Positions 48,701 to 55,947 of a stretch of 64,000 nucleotides of DNA are shown here, one piece after another. The notes below the pieces were generated by a model, which was given only the letters and a program-made list of their open reading frames with translations, had not been told where the DNA came from and searched no databases. A program made the position numbers and the translations under genes. The DNA is taken from NCBI RefSeq assembly GCF_032854445.1, contig NC_088304.1, positions 24,875,704 through 24,939,703 on the forward strand, given 5' to 3'. The DNA is from Liolophura sinensis (taxonomy: Eukaryota > Mollusca > Polyplacophora > Chitonida > Chitonidae). Every line of letters begins with the position of its first letter. Positions within the stretch are counted from its first letter, which is position 1.

Positions 48701-51700
48701 ACTATACAGGGTCTCCCTTTTACTACATCAGGCCAGAAGCTATTCTATAAATACTGTATTTCGCCTAAAATTTGTAAAAATGCACTTTCAGAAGCACATG
48801 TAATTTTGTTGAAATGATACATTTGATGCAAACAATTTTTAGTACAAGACTGTGTCTCAGTCATATTGCCTAAAGCTCAAATTGCTTGAATATAATTAAT
48901 TAATAATTAAAATAATATTTTCCAAAAGCATGATTGACTACAATTTATATCGACCTGCGTAACTGGATCTTGGATCTTTTTATAAAGAATGCATGAATTT
49001 TGCCTAGGTTTGGCCAACTAAGTAAATGGCACTTTGATCACTCTGCCTAGATCTGTATCACATATATACTGCAGATATTGTCTGCAGTAAAAAAAGATGA
49101 CTGGTTTCTATATTGTCCTAAAGTTGACATTAAATATAAAAATAGAATCATTTAATCCTCAGTAGTTATCCTGAAGCCATTTCTGCACTCTGTCATGTCT
49201 AGTTTACACACATGCTGCAATCAGTATCAATATTAAAACATAACTTCCCATGAAATAATGCTTACCCCTTTCCAACATTTGTCTATCATATCCAAACCCA
49301 GCATAACTTTTGACAGGAAAAAAAATATTATCATGGCCTAGTTGTGCTGGATGTAACAGCCATGTTTGATTAAAACCATTAGATACTCACACAAATTGGG
49401 GTTATGTCAACTTAATAACGACCTGGAGTCAACAGAGGATAGGATATTATACTACAGTGAACCCACGGGAGGGGGTGGGGGTGGGGGGGATGGGGGGGGG
49501 GGGGGGGGGGATATGTTATGGTGGGCCTCCATAGTTAGACAGCACTTGATACAGCACTTGATACAGCCCTAGGCCCGGCATTTAAGGGACTTATAACATA
49601 CTATTATATACTAGTCCCCAGTTACATGTACTGTCAATCTTCAGCCTTTTTGCGTGTTTGCAAGGTGTTTATTCGAGCATATTCTGGGGGAATTACTCAT
49701 TATAGACTGATAAAATTATACTTTTTGAGAAGCCCTGAATTTGTCAAATCCAACTCAAGTAGTTTCGTCTCCAAAATCGAATTAAAACTGTGAATAAATA
49801 GCACTGATAGTTCCTCTTTCATACGCGAAAAGGTGGAAGGAGAGTATATGTACAAGCCTGGAAATAAGTAGCAGGATCGAATACCGTTTTGTCAGAGGTC
49901 AACTGTCATGTAAATGACGTTAATTTTTTTAATGAACAGGAATACTTGAATAGCTGAAAGATTTGCCATCATGTCCTGCACCAATTTTAAAATTATTTCC
50001 CAGCCTGATGCATCACGGCTAACTCCGTTTGAAATAAGAGGTTAAAAACTCCCTGGTTCAGATGTCTTGGCACGTTATGACCGGTTTGTTTCAGCAGGGT
50101 TAAGAATTTATGCTTTGAATCGCAATAATCGCAAGGCCAATTCACAAACCGCAAATGACACAAGCCAATAAAGAACTAAGCAAGTGTCTAAAGTAAGAAA
50201 ATGGGACGGAATCATGCAAAGAGAAGACGTTGACAGTTTTCAATGATGTTGAAAGGCACAGGGTATGGTCTAAGTGACTGAGTGAAATCAGTATTCAAAT
50301 TGAGTACCATGCCAGAATATAAGGTGTGGATGACAAAATGTGTATCTCTGTTGTGTTCTGACTGCAACAGTTTATATATCCAACGAGGCCATCTAATTCA
50401 ACATGATGAATACATGAGCAAACAAAAATCTGGGGTGAAAGTGGAACCAATCGGGTTATACATTCCAACAGATGCCTGCATGGTGAGAGGCTACAGTGGA
50501 GCCAGCGCAAGCCCAGATATATTAGTTAAGGCGTCCCCATCACCAATACACGTGGCCTTATTTTATCAGTGGTGTCGAGTCAACACAAGGACGATGCCAA
50601 GTGACTTTCAACGCCAATATACTGACAAGCACTGACATGGACGATGCGGCGTAAGCTAAGAAAATAAGCTAAAAAAAAAACAAACAATCAGCAATAAAAA
50701 CGCTTCTGAGCAGATGTTTTTTGCACGAGGCTTAAAATTGTGTTTACCTTAAGAATGTGGACTTTTCAAAAGCCTCCCCCCTCCCCCCCCCCCCCCCCCC
50801 CCAACCCTTCTGTCTGTCAACCTTTATACCATGGTGACAAGACTGCAGTACTTCATCTTTAGTTAGGACAAAGCTCGCAAACAACGCACTACTTGCTATG
50901 CTAATCAATGCAGGTCAATGCACGAGCTAATATTCTTACACTTGCAGTAATCCAGTACTCAATAACCAGCGGTAACTTATATATTGAACAACAATTTTTT
51001 TGCTTGATCTTTGTTTTCTATCTTTTGGAGAGTTGAATACAGACTGTTCTGCAAGATTTCATCTCACTCAAAGGCTTTTCTCCTTCTGTCATAAAACTGT
51101 CTTAAATTCAACAATATGAATTACCCAAATGCTTCACATAACTTAATTCTGCCCCTAAATATTTATGAAGGGTTATCACGTACCATAAAGCCATCCACAA
51201 CTACACCACAGCAAAGGCAACTTGGCTGCCATGGCGATTTCCACTAAAATGTACCGGGATTGACATTTCAAAACACATACCTATATGATAGTCAAAAACC
51301 ACATCACACCTGAACTTCCATAAAGGTAATTAGGTAGGTAATTAAACGTTCAACTAATCGCTGCAAATTTTTGTAACCGAACAATCTTACCATAAGCTCA
51401 GTATCTGTGCTTTGTCATCTGGAGAAGATGATTTAAGCTTGTAAAAATTCAAAGTTAAAGTTGAAAAATTGCAGAGGGAAAAGTTTTCAGAAGTAAGGAA
51501 AACCTTTACACCCGTGAAATGTTAACTAAGTAAGGAAAAACGAGAGATGAAAGTTTACAGAAGTGTTATGGAATAAATGGCTGTTCTTATTAAGTTTCCA
51601 AGAGACGAGAATAGAAATTGTAGAAGAAATTAGCCTTGTTAAGCAAACATCAAATATCAACAGGTGAGCTCAAAAGAGGGTTATTAAAGTGCCAATGGAA

Positions 51701-52207
51701 TGCCCGCCGCTTCCTAATTCGATCTTTGACTCTAAGGTTGACAGGTTTAGCACAATACTGTGGGTTATTAATGTGTGATCAAATCACACTCTTGTAAATA
51801 TTTGCAACACATTAAGTCAGCAAGAATTATGTTACATCTATAAATATCTCTAATGTTCACAAAGGATTTGACAACTTCTATGAAGGTGTATGTCACCTGG
51901 ACACAGCTCAAAAAGATATATAATATTTTTTTTTCAGGGGAGGGACGGGTGAGAGTTTTTGGAAGATTTCTTCAAACGCACCACATATTAATTAGTTTCC
52001 GGTCACCTGCAAAGGAAATTACTTAAGCATAAATATTTCATATAAAAACATCTAGATACATCGCTACACTCACTTCCTGCCTTGGAAGACCAGACTGCCG
52101 CGTCGTTTAGGAACCTGTTTGACCCGCACCGAGTTGGCTTTGGACGGCAACCTCCCTGGCGACGACCCGGAGGTCAAAGGTCGAGGCTGTGCGTGAAGAT
52201 GAACCAT
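17247..52207 (-). CDS. ssh: Slingshot protein phosphatase (cofilin phosphatase), whole gene model
   Basis: Sixteen coding exons (listed singly) span 35 kb. The 15 without the 72-bp exon total 4473 nt, 1490 codons plus stop, and every junction keeps phase. Slingshot enzymes dephosphorylate ADF/cofilin at its inhibitory N-terminal phosphoserine and so promote actin turnover in the cytoplasm. Order in the 1490-residue form: SSH-N region about 46-240, DEK_C-like segment about 247-300, dual-specificity phosphatase about 300-450 with HCKMGVSR (nucleophile Cys390, Arg396), then a long disordered tail with conserved SSH islands ('FKSKSETNL', 'WNPGTVKKQLEDFEHRI', 'RTKQEIEEKQR', 'FRRSSSLEDLW', C-terminal 'THPLAKLGWQHSTM'). 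The length is close to vertebrate SSH2. The N-terminal exon is the least certain part; other first exons are possible. Confidence 0.93.
18794..19859 (-). other. ssh intron 15
   Basis: AT-rich with several A/T homopolymers. No element or hidden exon seen. Confidence 0.5.
19860..20215 (-). CDS. ssh: ssh exon 15
   Basis: Starts after TTCGCAG with 'PTPREWIETSFSDLDPVVK' and ends 'LALGMVRRHAK' at an AAAG|GTAAAC donor. Entered in phase 2 (completing the final Arg codon of exon 14) and left in phase 1. Ser/Lys-rich linker with likely phosphorylation sites. This segment is not a named domain. Confidence 0.9.
21235..21267. repeat. short TTAGA/TATTAGA repeat
   Basis: Five-base units ATTAG(A) in tandem with one longer unit. 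Not the TTAGGG telomere word. Confidence 0.6.
21622..21815. repeat. 17-bp minisatellite (about 11 copies)
   Basis: Unit CGCATCTTGTGAGTATA with transitions mainly at the first bases. Intronic. Each unit contains a TTGTGAGTA word that resembles a splice donor on the + strand, opposite to ssh transcription. Confidence 0.95.
23427..24468 (-). CDS. ssh: ssh exon 14
   Basis: Residues about 510-857. The acceptor is TTGGCAG at 24469-24475 and the donor CAGAG|GTGAGT. Disordered regulatory tail with two conserved islands: 'WNPGTVKKQLEDFEHRI', equivalent to the vertebrate 'W-PG-V-----FE-R' motif, and a closing 'VGIVQRTKQEIEEKQR'. The ATG near its start (24466-24464) could serve a shorter transcript, but phase and similarity show it is an internal exon. 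Confidence 0.93.
24487..24590 (-). mobile_element. SINE 3' part next to the exon 14 acceptor
   Basis: Tail 'TTATTTGATTGGTGTTTTAC' and 'AGCCATCATTATGGTGGAAG', truncated soon after. On the gene's strand it ends 18 nt before the exon 14 splice site, so the region where a branch point is expected is SINE-derived. Confidence 0.85.
24738..25052. repeat. 57-bp minisatellite (about 5.5 copies)
   Basis: Unit beginning TTACTGGAAAAGTTTCATCA. The period is a multiple of three, so frames stay open on both strands, but it is in ssh intron 13. Confidence 0.95.
25428..25615 (-). CDS. ssh: ssh exon 13
   Basis: Follows CTTCCAG and ends CTAG|GTATGG (phase 1). Begins 'SRQRYIFKSKSETNLQDPED', where 'SKSETNL' is conserved right after the phosphatase domain in fly and vertebrate Slingshots. 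The rest is acidic/Pro-rich linker. Confidence 0.92.
25616..25918 (-). other. ssh intron 12
   Basis: A 303-bp intron, nothing recognised. Confidence 0.5.
25919..26058 (-). CDS. ssh: ssh exon 12 (end of phosphatase domain)
   Basis: Begins 'VIAFIMKDLGWSLDETYDYV' and ends 'FMKQLETYQGILNA'. Closes the dual-specificity phosphatase fold, including 'KQKRSCIKPNKSF', a near-identical match to fly Slingshot. Acceptor TTGCAG, donor CAAG|GTGAGT, phase 2. Confidence 0.96.
26660..26745 (-). mobile_element. SINE tail (main family), diverged
   Basis: 'TTATTTACTTGATTGGGCTT' and 'GTACTCAAGAATACTCATAT', then 'GCTGGCATTACAGTGG'. Confidence 0.7.
26750..26866 (-). mobile_element. tRNA-like SINE head of another type
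   Basis: On the minus strand 'TGGTCCAGTGGGTAACGGG' has a tRNA A-box form, with a degenerate B-box about 50 nt later. Probably the head of a second SINE family or of a chimera with the tail at 26660. Confidence 0.45.
27108..27262 (-). mobile_element. SINE 3' and central part (main family)
   Basis: 'CGTACTCAAGAATATTTCAC', 'GGTTAGCATAATGGTGGAAG', 'CCCATGACCATCCCTGCAG' in order; the head is missing. Begins about 46 bp before the exon 11 donor in the genome (intronic). Confidence 0.8.
27323..27383 (-). CDS. ssh: ssh exon 11 (catalytic P-loop)
   Basis: A 61-bp exon between TTTCACAG and GTAAGT, too short to stand out as an ORF. It reads 'KAGSKVLVHCKMGVSRSAST': the HCxxGxxR active site with nucleophile Cys390 and phosphate-binding Arg396. 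All catalytic residues are intact. Confidence 0.97.
27384..27741 (-). other. ssh intron 10
   Basis: AT-rich, nothing recognised. Confidence 0.5.
27742..27888 (-). CDS. ssh: ssh exon 10
   Basis: Begins 'IRYILNVTREIDNFFPGMF' and ends 'YWEKTYKFISKA'. Core of the phosphatase domain, including the 'EYDVEETD' loop where the general-acid Asp lies in this family. Acceptor TTGCAG, donor CCAG|GTAGGT. Confidence 0.96.
28062..28617. repeat. 19-bp minisatellite (about 29 copies)
   Basis: Unit 'GAGAGTGGGATAGACAATA' with GACAGACAACA variants; fills most of ssh intron 9. On the gene's strand it is pyrimidine-rich (CTCTCTATTGTC), which may matter for splicing. Confidence 0.95.
28716..28891 (-). CDS. ssh: ssh exon 9
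   Basis: Begins 'LRVKLEEMFGMSLQEHKSYV' and ends 'GSEWNASNLEELQDN'. It carries the end of the DEK_C-like helical segment and the start of the phosphatase domain. Near identity to fly and vertebrate Slingshot. Acceptor TTTCAG, donor GG|GTGAGA. Confidence 0.96.
28892..29424 (-). other. ssh intron 8
   Basis: Short AT-rich intron with one SINE tail copy (29115-29236). Confidence 0.5.
29115..29236 (-). mobile_element. SINE 3' part (main family)
   Basis: 'TTATTTACTTGATCGGTGTT', 'GCCTTACTCAAGAATATTTT', 'GTCAGCATTATGGTGGGAGG'; truncated inside the central region. Confidence 0.85.
29425..29518 (-). CDS. ssh: ssh exon 8
   Basis: Reads 'DSEQAALKMKIKAALREVMM' then 'TVDLEEVTSKF', the start of the DEK_C-like segment shared by Slingshots (compare fly 'MKLKAIMMSVDLDEVTSK'). 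Acceptor TTTCAG, donor TTT|GTAAGT, phase 0. Confidence 0.95.
29519..30437 (-). other. ssh intron 7
   Basis: AT-rich, with a 23-base A-run near 29770 and a second-family SINE copy at 29881-30050. Confidence 0.5.
29881..30050 (-). mobile_element. Second-family SINE, (GAGT)n-headed on + strand
   Basis: Starts GAGTGAGTGAGTGAGTGCTT then 'GGGGTTTAACACTGTACTC' and 'CAATTTTTCAGTCATATAAC': the reverse complement of the tail at 5776 and 45240. The body beyond it does not match the main SINE. Confidence 0.7.
30438..30491 (-). CDS. ssh: ssh exon 7
   Basis: A 54-bp exon reading 'HLREDIMTFREVTSVLD', between CTCCAG and GTGAGT. Recognised by phase and position; this part of SSH-N is the least conserved in the family. 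Confidence 0.85.
30492..31249 (-). other. ssh intron 6
   Basis: AT-rich, nothing recognised. Confidence 0.5.
31250..31384 (-). CDS. ssh: ssh exon 6
   Basis: Reads 'SALQSLHKVVAVATSNFYFA' and closes 'ISSDQHCITEW', matching the SSH-N sequence 'SALQ-LHK ... SSDQSC-NEW'. Acceptor TTGTAG, donor ATG|GTGAGT. Confidence 0.95.
31385..32244 (-). other. ssh intron 5
   Basis: AT-rich. Open frames here, including one of 111 codons on the + strand, lack similarity and splice support. Confidence 0.5.
32245..32492 (-). CDS. ssh: ssh exon 5
   Basis: Begins 'AVKLESAFPQRNRYMAVVS', contains 'GRQDTEECLILGIDC', 'LDGDGGFSINYEETH' and 'FKPVSVQAMW'. The most conserved part of SSH-N. The acceptor is the unusual GATAG|GCC (no strong pyrimidine tract), fixed by phase and similarity; donor ATGTG|GTGAGT. 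Confidence 0.95.
32655..32797 (+). mobile_element. SINE 3' half (main family)
   Basis: 'GGGAAGGTTTGCCAGCAACC', 'CGGTTTCCTCCCACCATAAT', 'GTCGTCGTATAAGTGAAATG', then (AAAT)n. Antisense to ssh. Confidence 0.9.
33257..33465. mobile_element. MITE-like inverted-repeat element (about 210 bp)
   Basis: Left 'CCGAATCCACAAAGCCAGG' and right end, reverse complemented, 'ACGATTCCATAGAGCCGTT' form imperfect terminal inverted repeats. Flanking CACCAAG / CACCAAA may be a target-site duplication. Confidence 0.35.
33512..33576 (-). CDS. ssh: ssh exon 4
   Basis: A 65-bp exon reading 'DIQRHLQSMLHLLRPQDTLK' then Val: the strongly conserved 'HLQSM--LLR--D-LK' of SSH-N. Acceptor TTTCAG, donor GTG|GTAAGT. Confidence 0.95.
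33577..34760 (-). other. ssh intron 3
   Basis: AT-rich, nothing recognised. Confidence 0.5.
34761..34846 (-). CDS. ssh: ssh exon 3
   Basis: Reads 'ESYFAVKGTALILPQSECTR' and ends 'SKSHGG', matching 'ESFF-VKG-AL-L' near the Slingshot N-terminus. Acceptor TTTCAG, donor GGGG|GTGAGT. Starts with one base of a split codon (intron phase 2), which fits either exon 1 or exon 2 upstream. Confidence 0.93.
36130..36450. repeat. 54-bp minisatellite carrying heat-shock-element-like triplets
   Basis: Six units beginning CTTGTCACACATTCTAGAAC. Two variants (TTCTAGAA with GGGAACA, TTCCAGAA with GGCAACA) alternate, giving a 108-bp period. Every unit contains TTCnnGAAnnTTC, a three-pentamer heat-shock factor site. 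Whether any is bound is unknown. Confidence 0.9.
36993..37068. repeat. short tandem repeat, about 3 copies
   Basis: 'AACAAAATGCAGCAATGGTA' and variants. Confidence 0.7.
38699..38770 (-). CDS. ssh: ssh exon 2, predicted 72-bp cassette exon
   Basis: Bounded by CTCTTTCAG and CCGTG|GTGAGA. Length 72 and phase 2 at both ends mean it can be skipped or included without changing frame. It encodes 'KSALKRLRKFFNTIRFVSK' plus flanking residues, a basic, amphipathic 24-residue insert placed between the N-terminal exon and SSH-N. I know no counterpart in fly or vertebrate Slingshot. Supported by good splice sites, exact phase and an open frame; expression is not shown. Confidence 0.6.
39371..39559 (+). 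mobile_element. 5'-truncated SINE with perfect 14-bp target-site duplication
   Basis: Starts inside the B-box (AGTTCAAGTCC), runs through the central region to (AAAT)n. CAAACACTATATAG occurs at 39357-39370 and again at 39560-39573. Perfect duplications mark a recent insertion by target-primed reverse transcription. Confidence 0.95.
39928..40111 (-). mobile_element. MITE family A, copy 1
   Basis: On the minus strand begins 'CCTAATTCTTCAACCTTTTG' then 'CTGCGCAATTTATGCACATT' and 'GGGGACAAAACTACATTGGT', aligning with the copies at 45825 and 49641. The other end (ACCCTTAACCTTCA) is an imperfect inverted repeat of the first. Confidence 0.6.
41563..41808 (-). mobile_element. Near full-length SINE ending in a C-run, with TSD
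   Basis: Tail 'TTTATTTATTTCACTGGTGT', central region, B-box, then 'GCTGCGCTAACCAACTGAGC' and 18 Cs where the head's first bases should be (G-run on the element's strand). TCACTTTATTAAA flanks it at 41550-41562 and 41809-41821. Confidence 0.93.
41911..41988. repeat. TA/CA microsatellite
   Basis: Alternating TATA, CATA and CACA words. Confidence 0.9.
45240..45301 (+). mobile_element. Second-family SINE tail
   Basis: 'GACTGAAAAAATTGTTAACT', 'ACGACGTTAAACCCCAAGC', (ACTC)n. Same tail as at 5776-5840. Confidence 0.75.
45641..45688. repeat. 15-16-bp tandem repeat (3 copies)
   Basis: 'TTGTTTACTTGGCTCA' and variants. Confidence 0.7.
45825..46165. mobile_element. MITE family A, copy 2, split by a SINE
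   Basis: Left arm 45825-45974 ('TCAAGCTTTTCGCATATGAA', 'TTTTGGAGACAAAGCTACAT') and right arm 46119-46165 ('AACATGCGCAAAAGGTTGAA') are the two ends of the element found whole at 49641-49845 in reverse orientation. The SINE at 45975-46118 lies between them. Confidence 0.8.
45975..46118 (-). mobile_element. SINE 3' half nested in a MITE
   Basis: 'TTATTTGATTGGTGTTTTAT', 'AGCGGCCAGCATTATGGTGG', 'CCGCAGGTTGCTGACAGACC'; 5' truncated. It interrupts MITE family A copy 2. Confidence 0.92.
48016..48085. repeat. about 23-bp repeat (3 degenerate copies)
   Basis: 'TTTTTCAATAACCAATTCCA' and variants. Confidence 0.5.
48411..48766. repeat. 127-bp tandem repeat (2.8 copies)
   Basis: Units start ACAAAATATCAACACTCCAG at 48411, 48539 and 48666, with very high identity between copies, indicating recent amplification. 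Confidence 0.93.
49467..49510 (+). other. G-run / G-quadruplex tract
   Basis: GGGA, then G5, G5 and G7 runs and a 20-base G-run. Strong G4 potential on the + strand; its length is likely polymorphic and prone to read error. Confidence 0.7.
49641..49845. mobile_element. MITE family A, copy 3 (intact)
   Basis: Ends 'TCAGCCTTTTTGCGTGTTTG' and, reverse complemented, 'TTCCACCTTTTCGCGTATGA' are imperfect inverted repeats. The interior contains TAGACTGATAAAAT, the core of the 60-kb minisatellite unit. Confidence 0.75.
50775..50802. repeat. C homopolymer tract
   Basis: Near-pure C-run with one T, G-rich on the ssh strand. Confidence 0.9.
52074..52207 (-). CDS. ssh: ssh exon 1 (N-terminal coding exon)
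   Basis: ATG at 52207-52205, reading 'MVHLHAQPRPLTSGSSPGRL', then 'PSKANSVRVKQVPKRRGSLV' and 'FQGR' to a GGAA|GTGAGT donor in phase 2, which fits exon 3 directly or exon 2. GC-richer than its surroundings and open over its length. It differs from the 'MALVTVQRSP' start of fly and human proteins, and N-termini are variable in the family, so it is chosen on splice site, phase and composition, not similarity. Confidence 0.65.
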
Positions 52208-55100
52208 GTTTAGCGGAGGAAGCTTAAATGTTTGCCAGAGTAATCAAACATGAGAGAAGACAACTCGGCCCAATTTTGCATGCTCTTGTATCCTCATGTG
52301 AACAGGACAGTGAGATTCTGGGTGCTAGATTTTCCTGTCAATCCGTGTTGTTGGGTGAGAACTATCCGGATGAGCCCTGACCAGAGATAGCTACGCAAAC
52401 GCTGGCCAAACAACAGGGATGTCAGGCTGTCCAAACCTTGTCCCTAGGCTTTTTTCCTCCAATCACGTTTTTTTTCCCTCTTTCACGGAATTGTTGGCAG
52501 CCAATACTGATGTCCCTCAATCAGTTAATCAGTCTAAGTTTTATCCACTGATTTTAACGAATGTCACGTGTGTAAAATACTGCAGTCTTGGACTCAACTG
52601 TGCTTCCACGCTAAAGAGTTAACTCTGTTAAGTTTCAAACGACATGCAGTTTGCATGTGGCTTCTGAGTTGAAAAAGAAACTTTTCTACCGATACTGTTA
52701 AATAAAACATCTCATGAATAGTGTTGAAACCGTTGGATTGAAATGCAATTTCTAACAGCAACTTTGGAATAGAGAATTAAGCTTTGTATCCTTGTAGCAC
52801 AGTAATAAATTGCAAGAGCATAAAACCAAGATCAAAGCTTGTAGTTCACTACAAAACCTGTCTAACAGTGTGTTACCAAAGTTCAATATCCATTTCCTTG
52901 GCACCAATTATGCAATGTCACCTCAACGGTTCAAACTCCAATGAAAACACGGGCATATCTGCCAGAACTTGTTCTAAATGCACCAATAGTACTTTGTTCA
53001 GTTCACAGATATATCACATCAAAAATTCTAAATCCTCTTCAAGTAATCAGTACTGGTGAAAAATATCTCGCCTTGCAAAGTACGCTTGCAGACGTGAGAG
53101 CAGGATCAAGATGCCTCCCGATAATTCGCCACAACTTGACGCCGTCACGTAGGCTTATAAGAGTCACACCTCAGAAGTGAGAAGCTCTGAATCTGATCCT
53201 TTCAGTAAATATCGTCAATTTACACAAACCAGGCTGTGTTGTCAAAGCCTGTATTCCTACCAATGAACACGGCTTCCATACCCATCATATAAGAACACCC
53301 CACTGTCGCTTGTATCTATAATCAGAGCAAAAAACTTGCTGTGGAAATTGGTTCCATATGTTTGAAACAGGGAAGAAAATGCGATGAAAACGTCCTTTAC
53401 AGCTGTTTGCTTTGTTTGTTAAAGAAGACAGAATTCTAAACCTGACCAGTTGTCCCAATCTTGTTGACTTTATATTCATGAATAATTCATGAACCAAAGC
53501 ATACAGGGAGAGATGGGGTTACTAATATTTAAGTACATGTATTAATTTAAGAGTCAGTAGACTTTGTTGATGACAAAATGGCCAAATCATAGGTCACCGT
53601 GGACTCATCAAATCTCCGTCAGAAGGAATGACAACAGCTATCTTCCATTAGACTTGCAAAGTATAGCTTTTTACACTTGCAAACAAGTTGTCTGCTGCAG
53701 ACAGCAGACAGACCACCTGCTTACGATGCATGTATGCGACAATTTCATATGCAAATCTGCTTGATTGATTGACAGTTAACGGTAGATTACAAACTCATTT
53801 CCGAGCCAGAGAATGGATCATTAATAATGGCCCACGAACTGAATTTGTCGCCGTTAAACTACACACCCATTTCCAGCTGGTGGAGAGATTTGAACGAATT
53901 GCTCCAGTTTGATTGATAGTTGTATTTCCACCAAAAAAAAAAGACGAGTGAAATCACTCTTTATCTCAGAAGAACAATCCTGGAATAGCTGCACTTTAAC
54001 ACTCAAAAGAATTCAGCCATTGTTCAGTGTTGTCACTTTTTTTTCTTTAAATCAAATCCTCTGCTGTCTTTTTCTCCTTTCTCATGTCACAAATGCTTAT
54101 GTGTTTTTGTTTTGACAATCAAACTGTCAATCTCAAATTGTCCATGAAAAAGGTTCCTGTTTCCATAAAGAGAGAATTTTTCTCAGGAAATATGAAAATT
54201 TTCACACTGATCCAGACAAACTGACAAAGATGTAGGAAAAACAGCCAGATGTGAACAATAATCACTGTGTATGGTCTCGCCTGAAGCAGCGGTTAAACGG
54301 CAAAAATTACTGTCCGTTAATTCAAATCTGAACAACTTGATTCTGATGACTTTTTCACATCCAACAACAGCTCAGGCGATGCAGCAGCTAGAGTGAGTGT
54401 GGTTTAGAGAATACCGAGACTGGAGAAAAAGACGACTGAATGACAAATAAATCCTATACTATCAGCCTTCTGATCTTCCCCCAGGTCCTTACATTAAATA
54501 TCCATTATGACATCAAATACACAAGGCTGGGCTATCGAACGATGATGAATACTAATCTCTAACAGTCCACAGAACCTGCAGTAGGTAGTTTTGGATTTCT
54601 CTCCAGTTTTGTTCCGTTCATCCCCTCCTCACAGGCAAAACGTACGGTTAATCACTTCCCAAGAGGAGATAAAAATATGAATCACTGGTCATCTTGATAT
54701 TGTCAATTCAAACAGAAAAATCCAAGCTTCTGCCGTCTCTAAGGCTTAACCTTGTCTGTTTAATAATCTACAGGTAAAAAATGTCAAAATCCCAAATTCT
54801 AGGTTTGTGCATTCCTTGATTAAATCACCAAAAACTATGGCTGACAGTTCCAGATACCTGTGCCTTCTGCATCTGCAAAAATCCGTTGTTTTGTCACTGG
54901 TCACACAGATAGAGCCAGAAACTGCATGTTGCATCAAGGCTGTCAATTGTGTGCAAGGTGACTTCAGTCGTACCCCATGCACAGTCCTGAGCAACGGGTA
55001 CCAGGTAAACCGGGGAAGCGCTACCAGATTGGTGCAATATTGTCTATATCACTGGCGCTGATTTACACAGCTAACACCCAAATTCTGCCTAACGACACGA
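52208..55100. other. upstream of ssh coding start, no gene seen
   Basis: AT-rich; part may be 5' UTR intron. Short open frames on both strands look random. Confidence 0.4.
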
Positions 55101-55400
55101 GATTGCCCAGCTCCATGGAAAAATGACAAGACAGCAGCGTCTGGGTGCAGCATCCGACTGCGACACACTGACGATGCGGCTAGCCCCCTCTTGTCTGCTG
55201 TCTTGAGAGCTGACGCAGACGTCCGTCCGCGACAGAGCTTGCGTGTGAACTGACTGCTGTCTCTCTCTGGTGGTGGCTGGCTGTGTTGTGAGTAGTGGCC
55301 CAGGCAGACTAGCTATGCTCTTTCTCGCTCACAACTAGCTCAATGGGGTTGGACACTGCACATACAGATCCTTGCCCTAACAGCACTCAAGCAAATAAAC
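55100..55400 (-). promoter_or_regulatory. candidate GC-richer promoter / 5' UTR segment for ssh
   Basis: Marked rise in GC and CpG words compared with both flanks, a TC-rich stretch and an initiator-like TCAGTT on the minus strand. It is 2.9 kb upstream of the ssh ATG. No coding frame. Assignment to ssh is inference. Confidence 0.25.
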
Positions 55401-55751
55401 CCTGTCTCTCTCTCTAACCATATCTCTTCTCGCATATCATCTCTCAATCAAACCTATTATCATCCACTTCCGTTCCTGTCTGTCATGAGGAAACTTCTAT
55501 TATCCTTTTCCGGCTCTGTCTTCAATGCAAAACATCACCTGAACACAACTTCCTTCTGTTCCATCTTTCCATATATTTATACATACAATATATAGTAGAA
55601 CCTCATTTATATTGGCCAAATGTAATTATAATATGTGTACTTAAACACTCTGTGAATATACAACTACAAACAACAAGTAAACTGAACAAATCACACTGAC
55701 TATTTGGTATTCTCAAGATGCTGATGACTGAAAGTATTCACTAATATTAGC

Positions 55752-55933
55752 TCGTTGTGAGTTGAAGTCCAGCTCATGCTGGCATCCTCTCCAGCTGTAT
55801 GTGGGAAGGTCTACCAGCAACCTACGGATAGTCGTGGGTTTCCCCCGGGCTCTACCTGGTTTCCTCCCACCATACTGCTGGCAGCTGTGAAATTTTCTTG
55901 AGTATGGCATAAAACACTAATCAAATAAATAAA
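55752..55933 (+). mobile_element. 5'-truncated SINE with imperfect TSD
   Basis: 'GAGTTGAAGTCCAGCTCATG', 'CCGGGCTCTACCTGG', tail 'CACTAATCAAATAAATAAAT'. TCACTAATATTAGC (55738-55751) and TCACTGATACTAGC (55934-55947) flank it, 12 of 14 identical. Confidence 0.93.
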
Positions 55934-55947
55934 TCACTGATACTAGC

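Larger units (their letters stand above)
38771..52073 (-). other. ssh intron 1 (13.3 kb)
   Basis: AT-rich with SINEs at 39371, 41563, 45240 and 45975, MITE copies at 39928, 45825 and 49641, a 127-bp repeat at 48411, microsatellites, and G/C runs. Several stretches over 300 bp between them (for example 42250-45230, 46170-48400, 50810-52060) hold nothing I can name. An alternative first exon may be hidden here. Confidence 0.5.

Noticed and set aside
50282-50635. 117-codon + strand frame with Cys and His residues
   Set aside because: No recognisable motif spacing and no splice or promoter support; random open frame in an intron.
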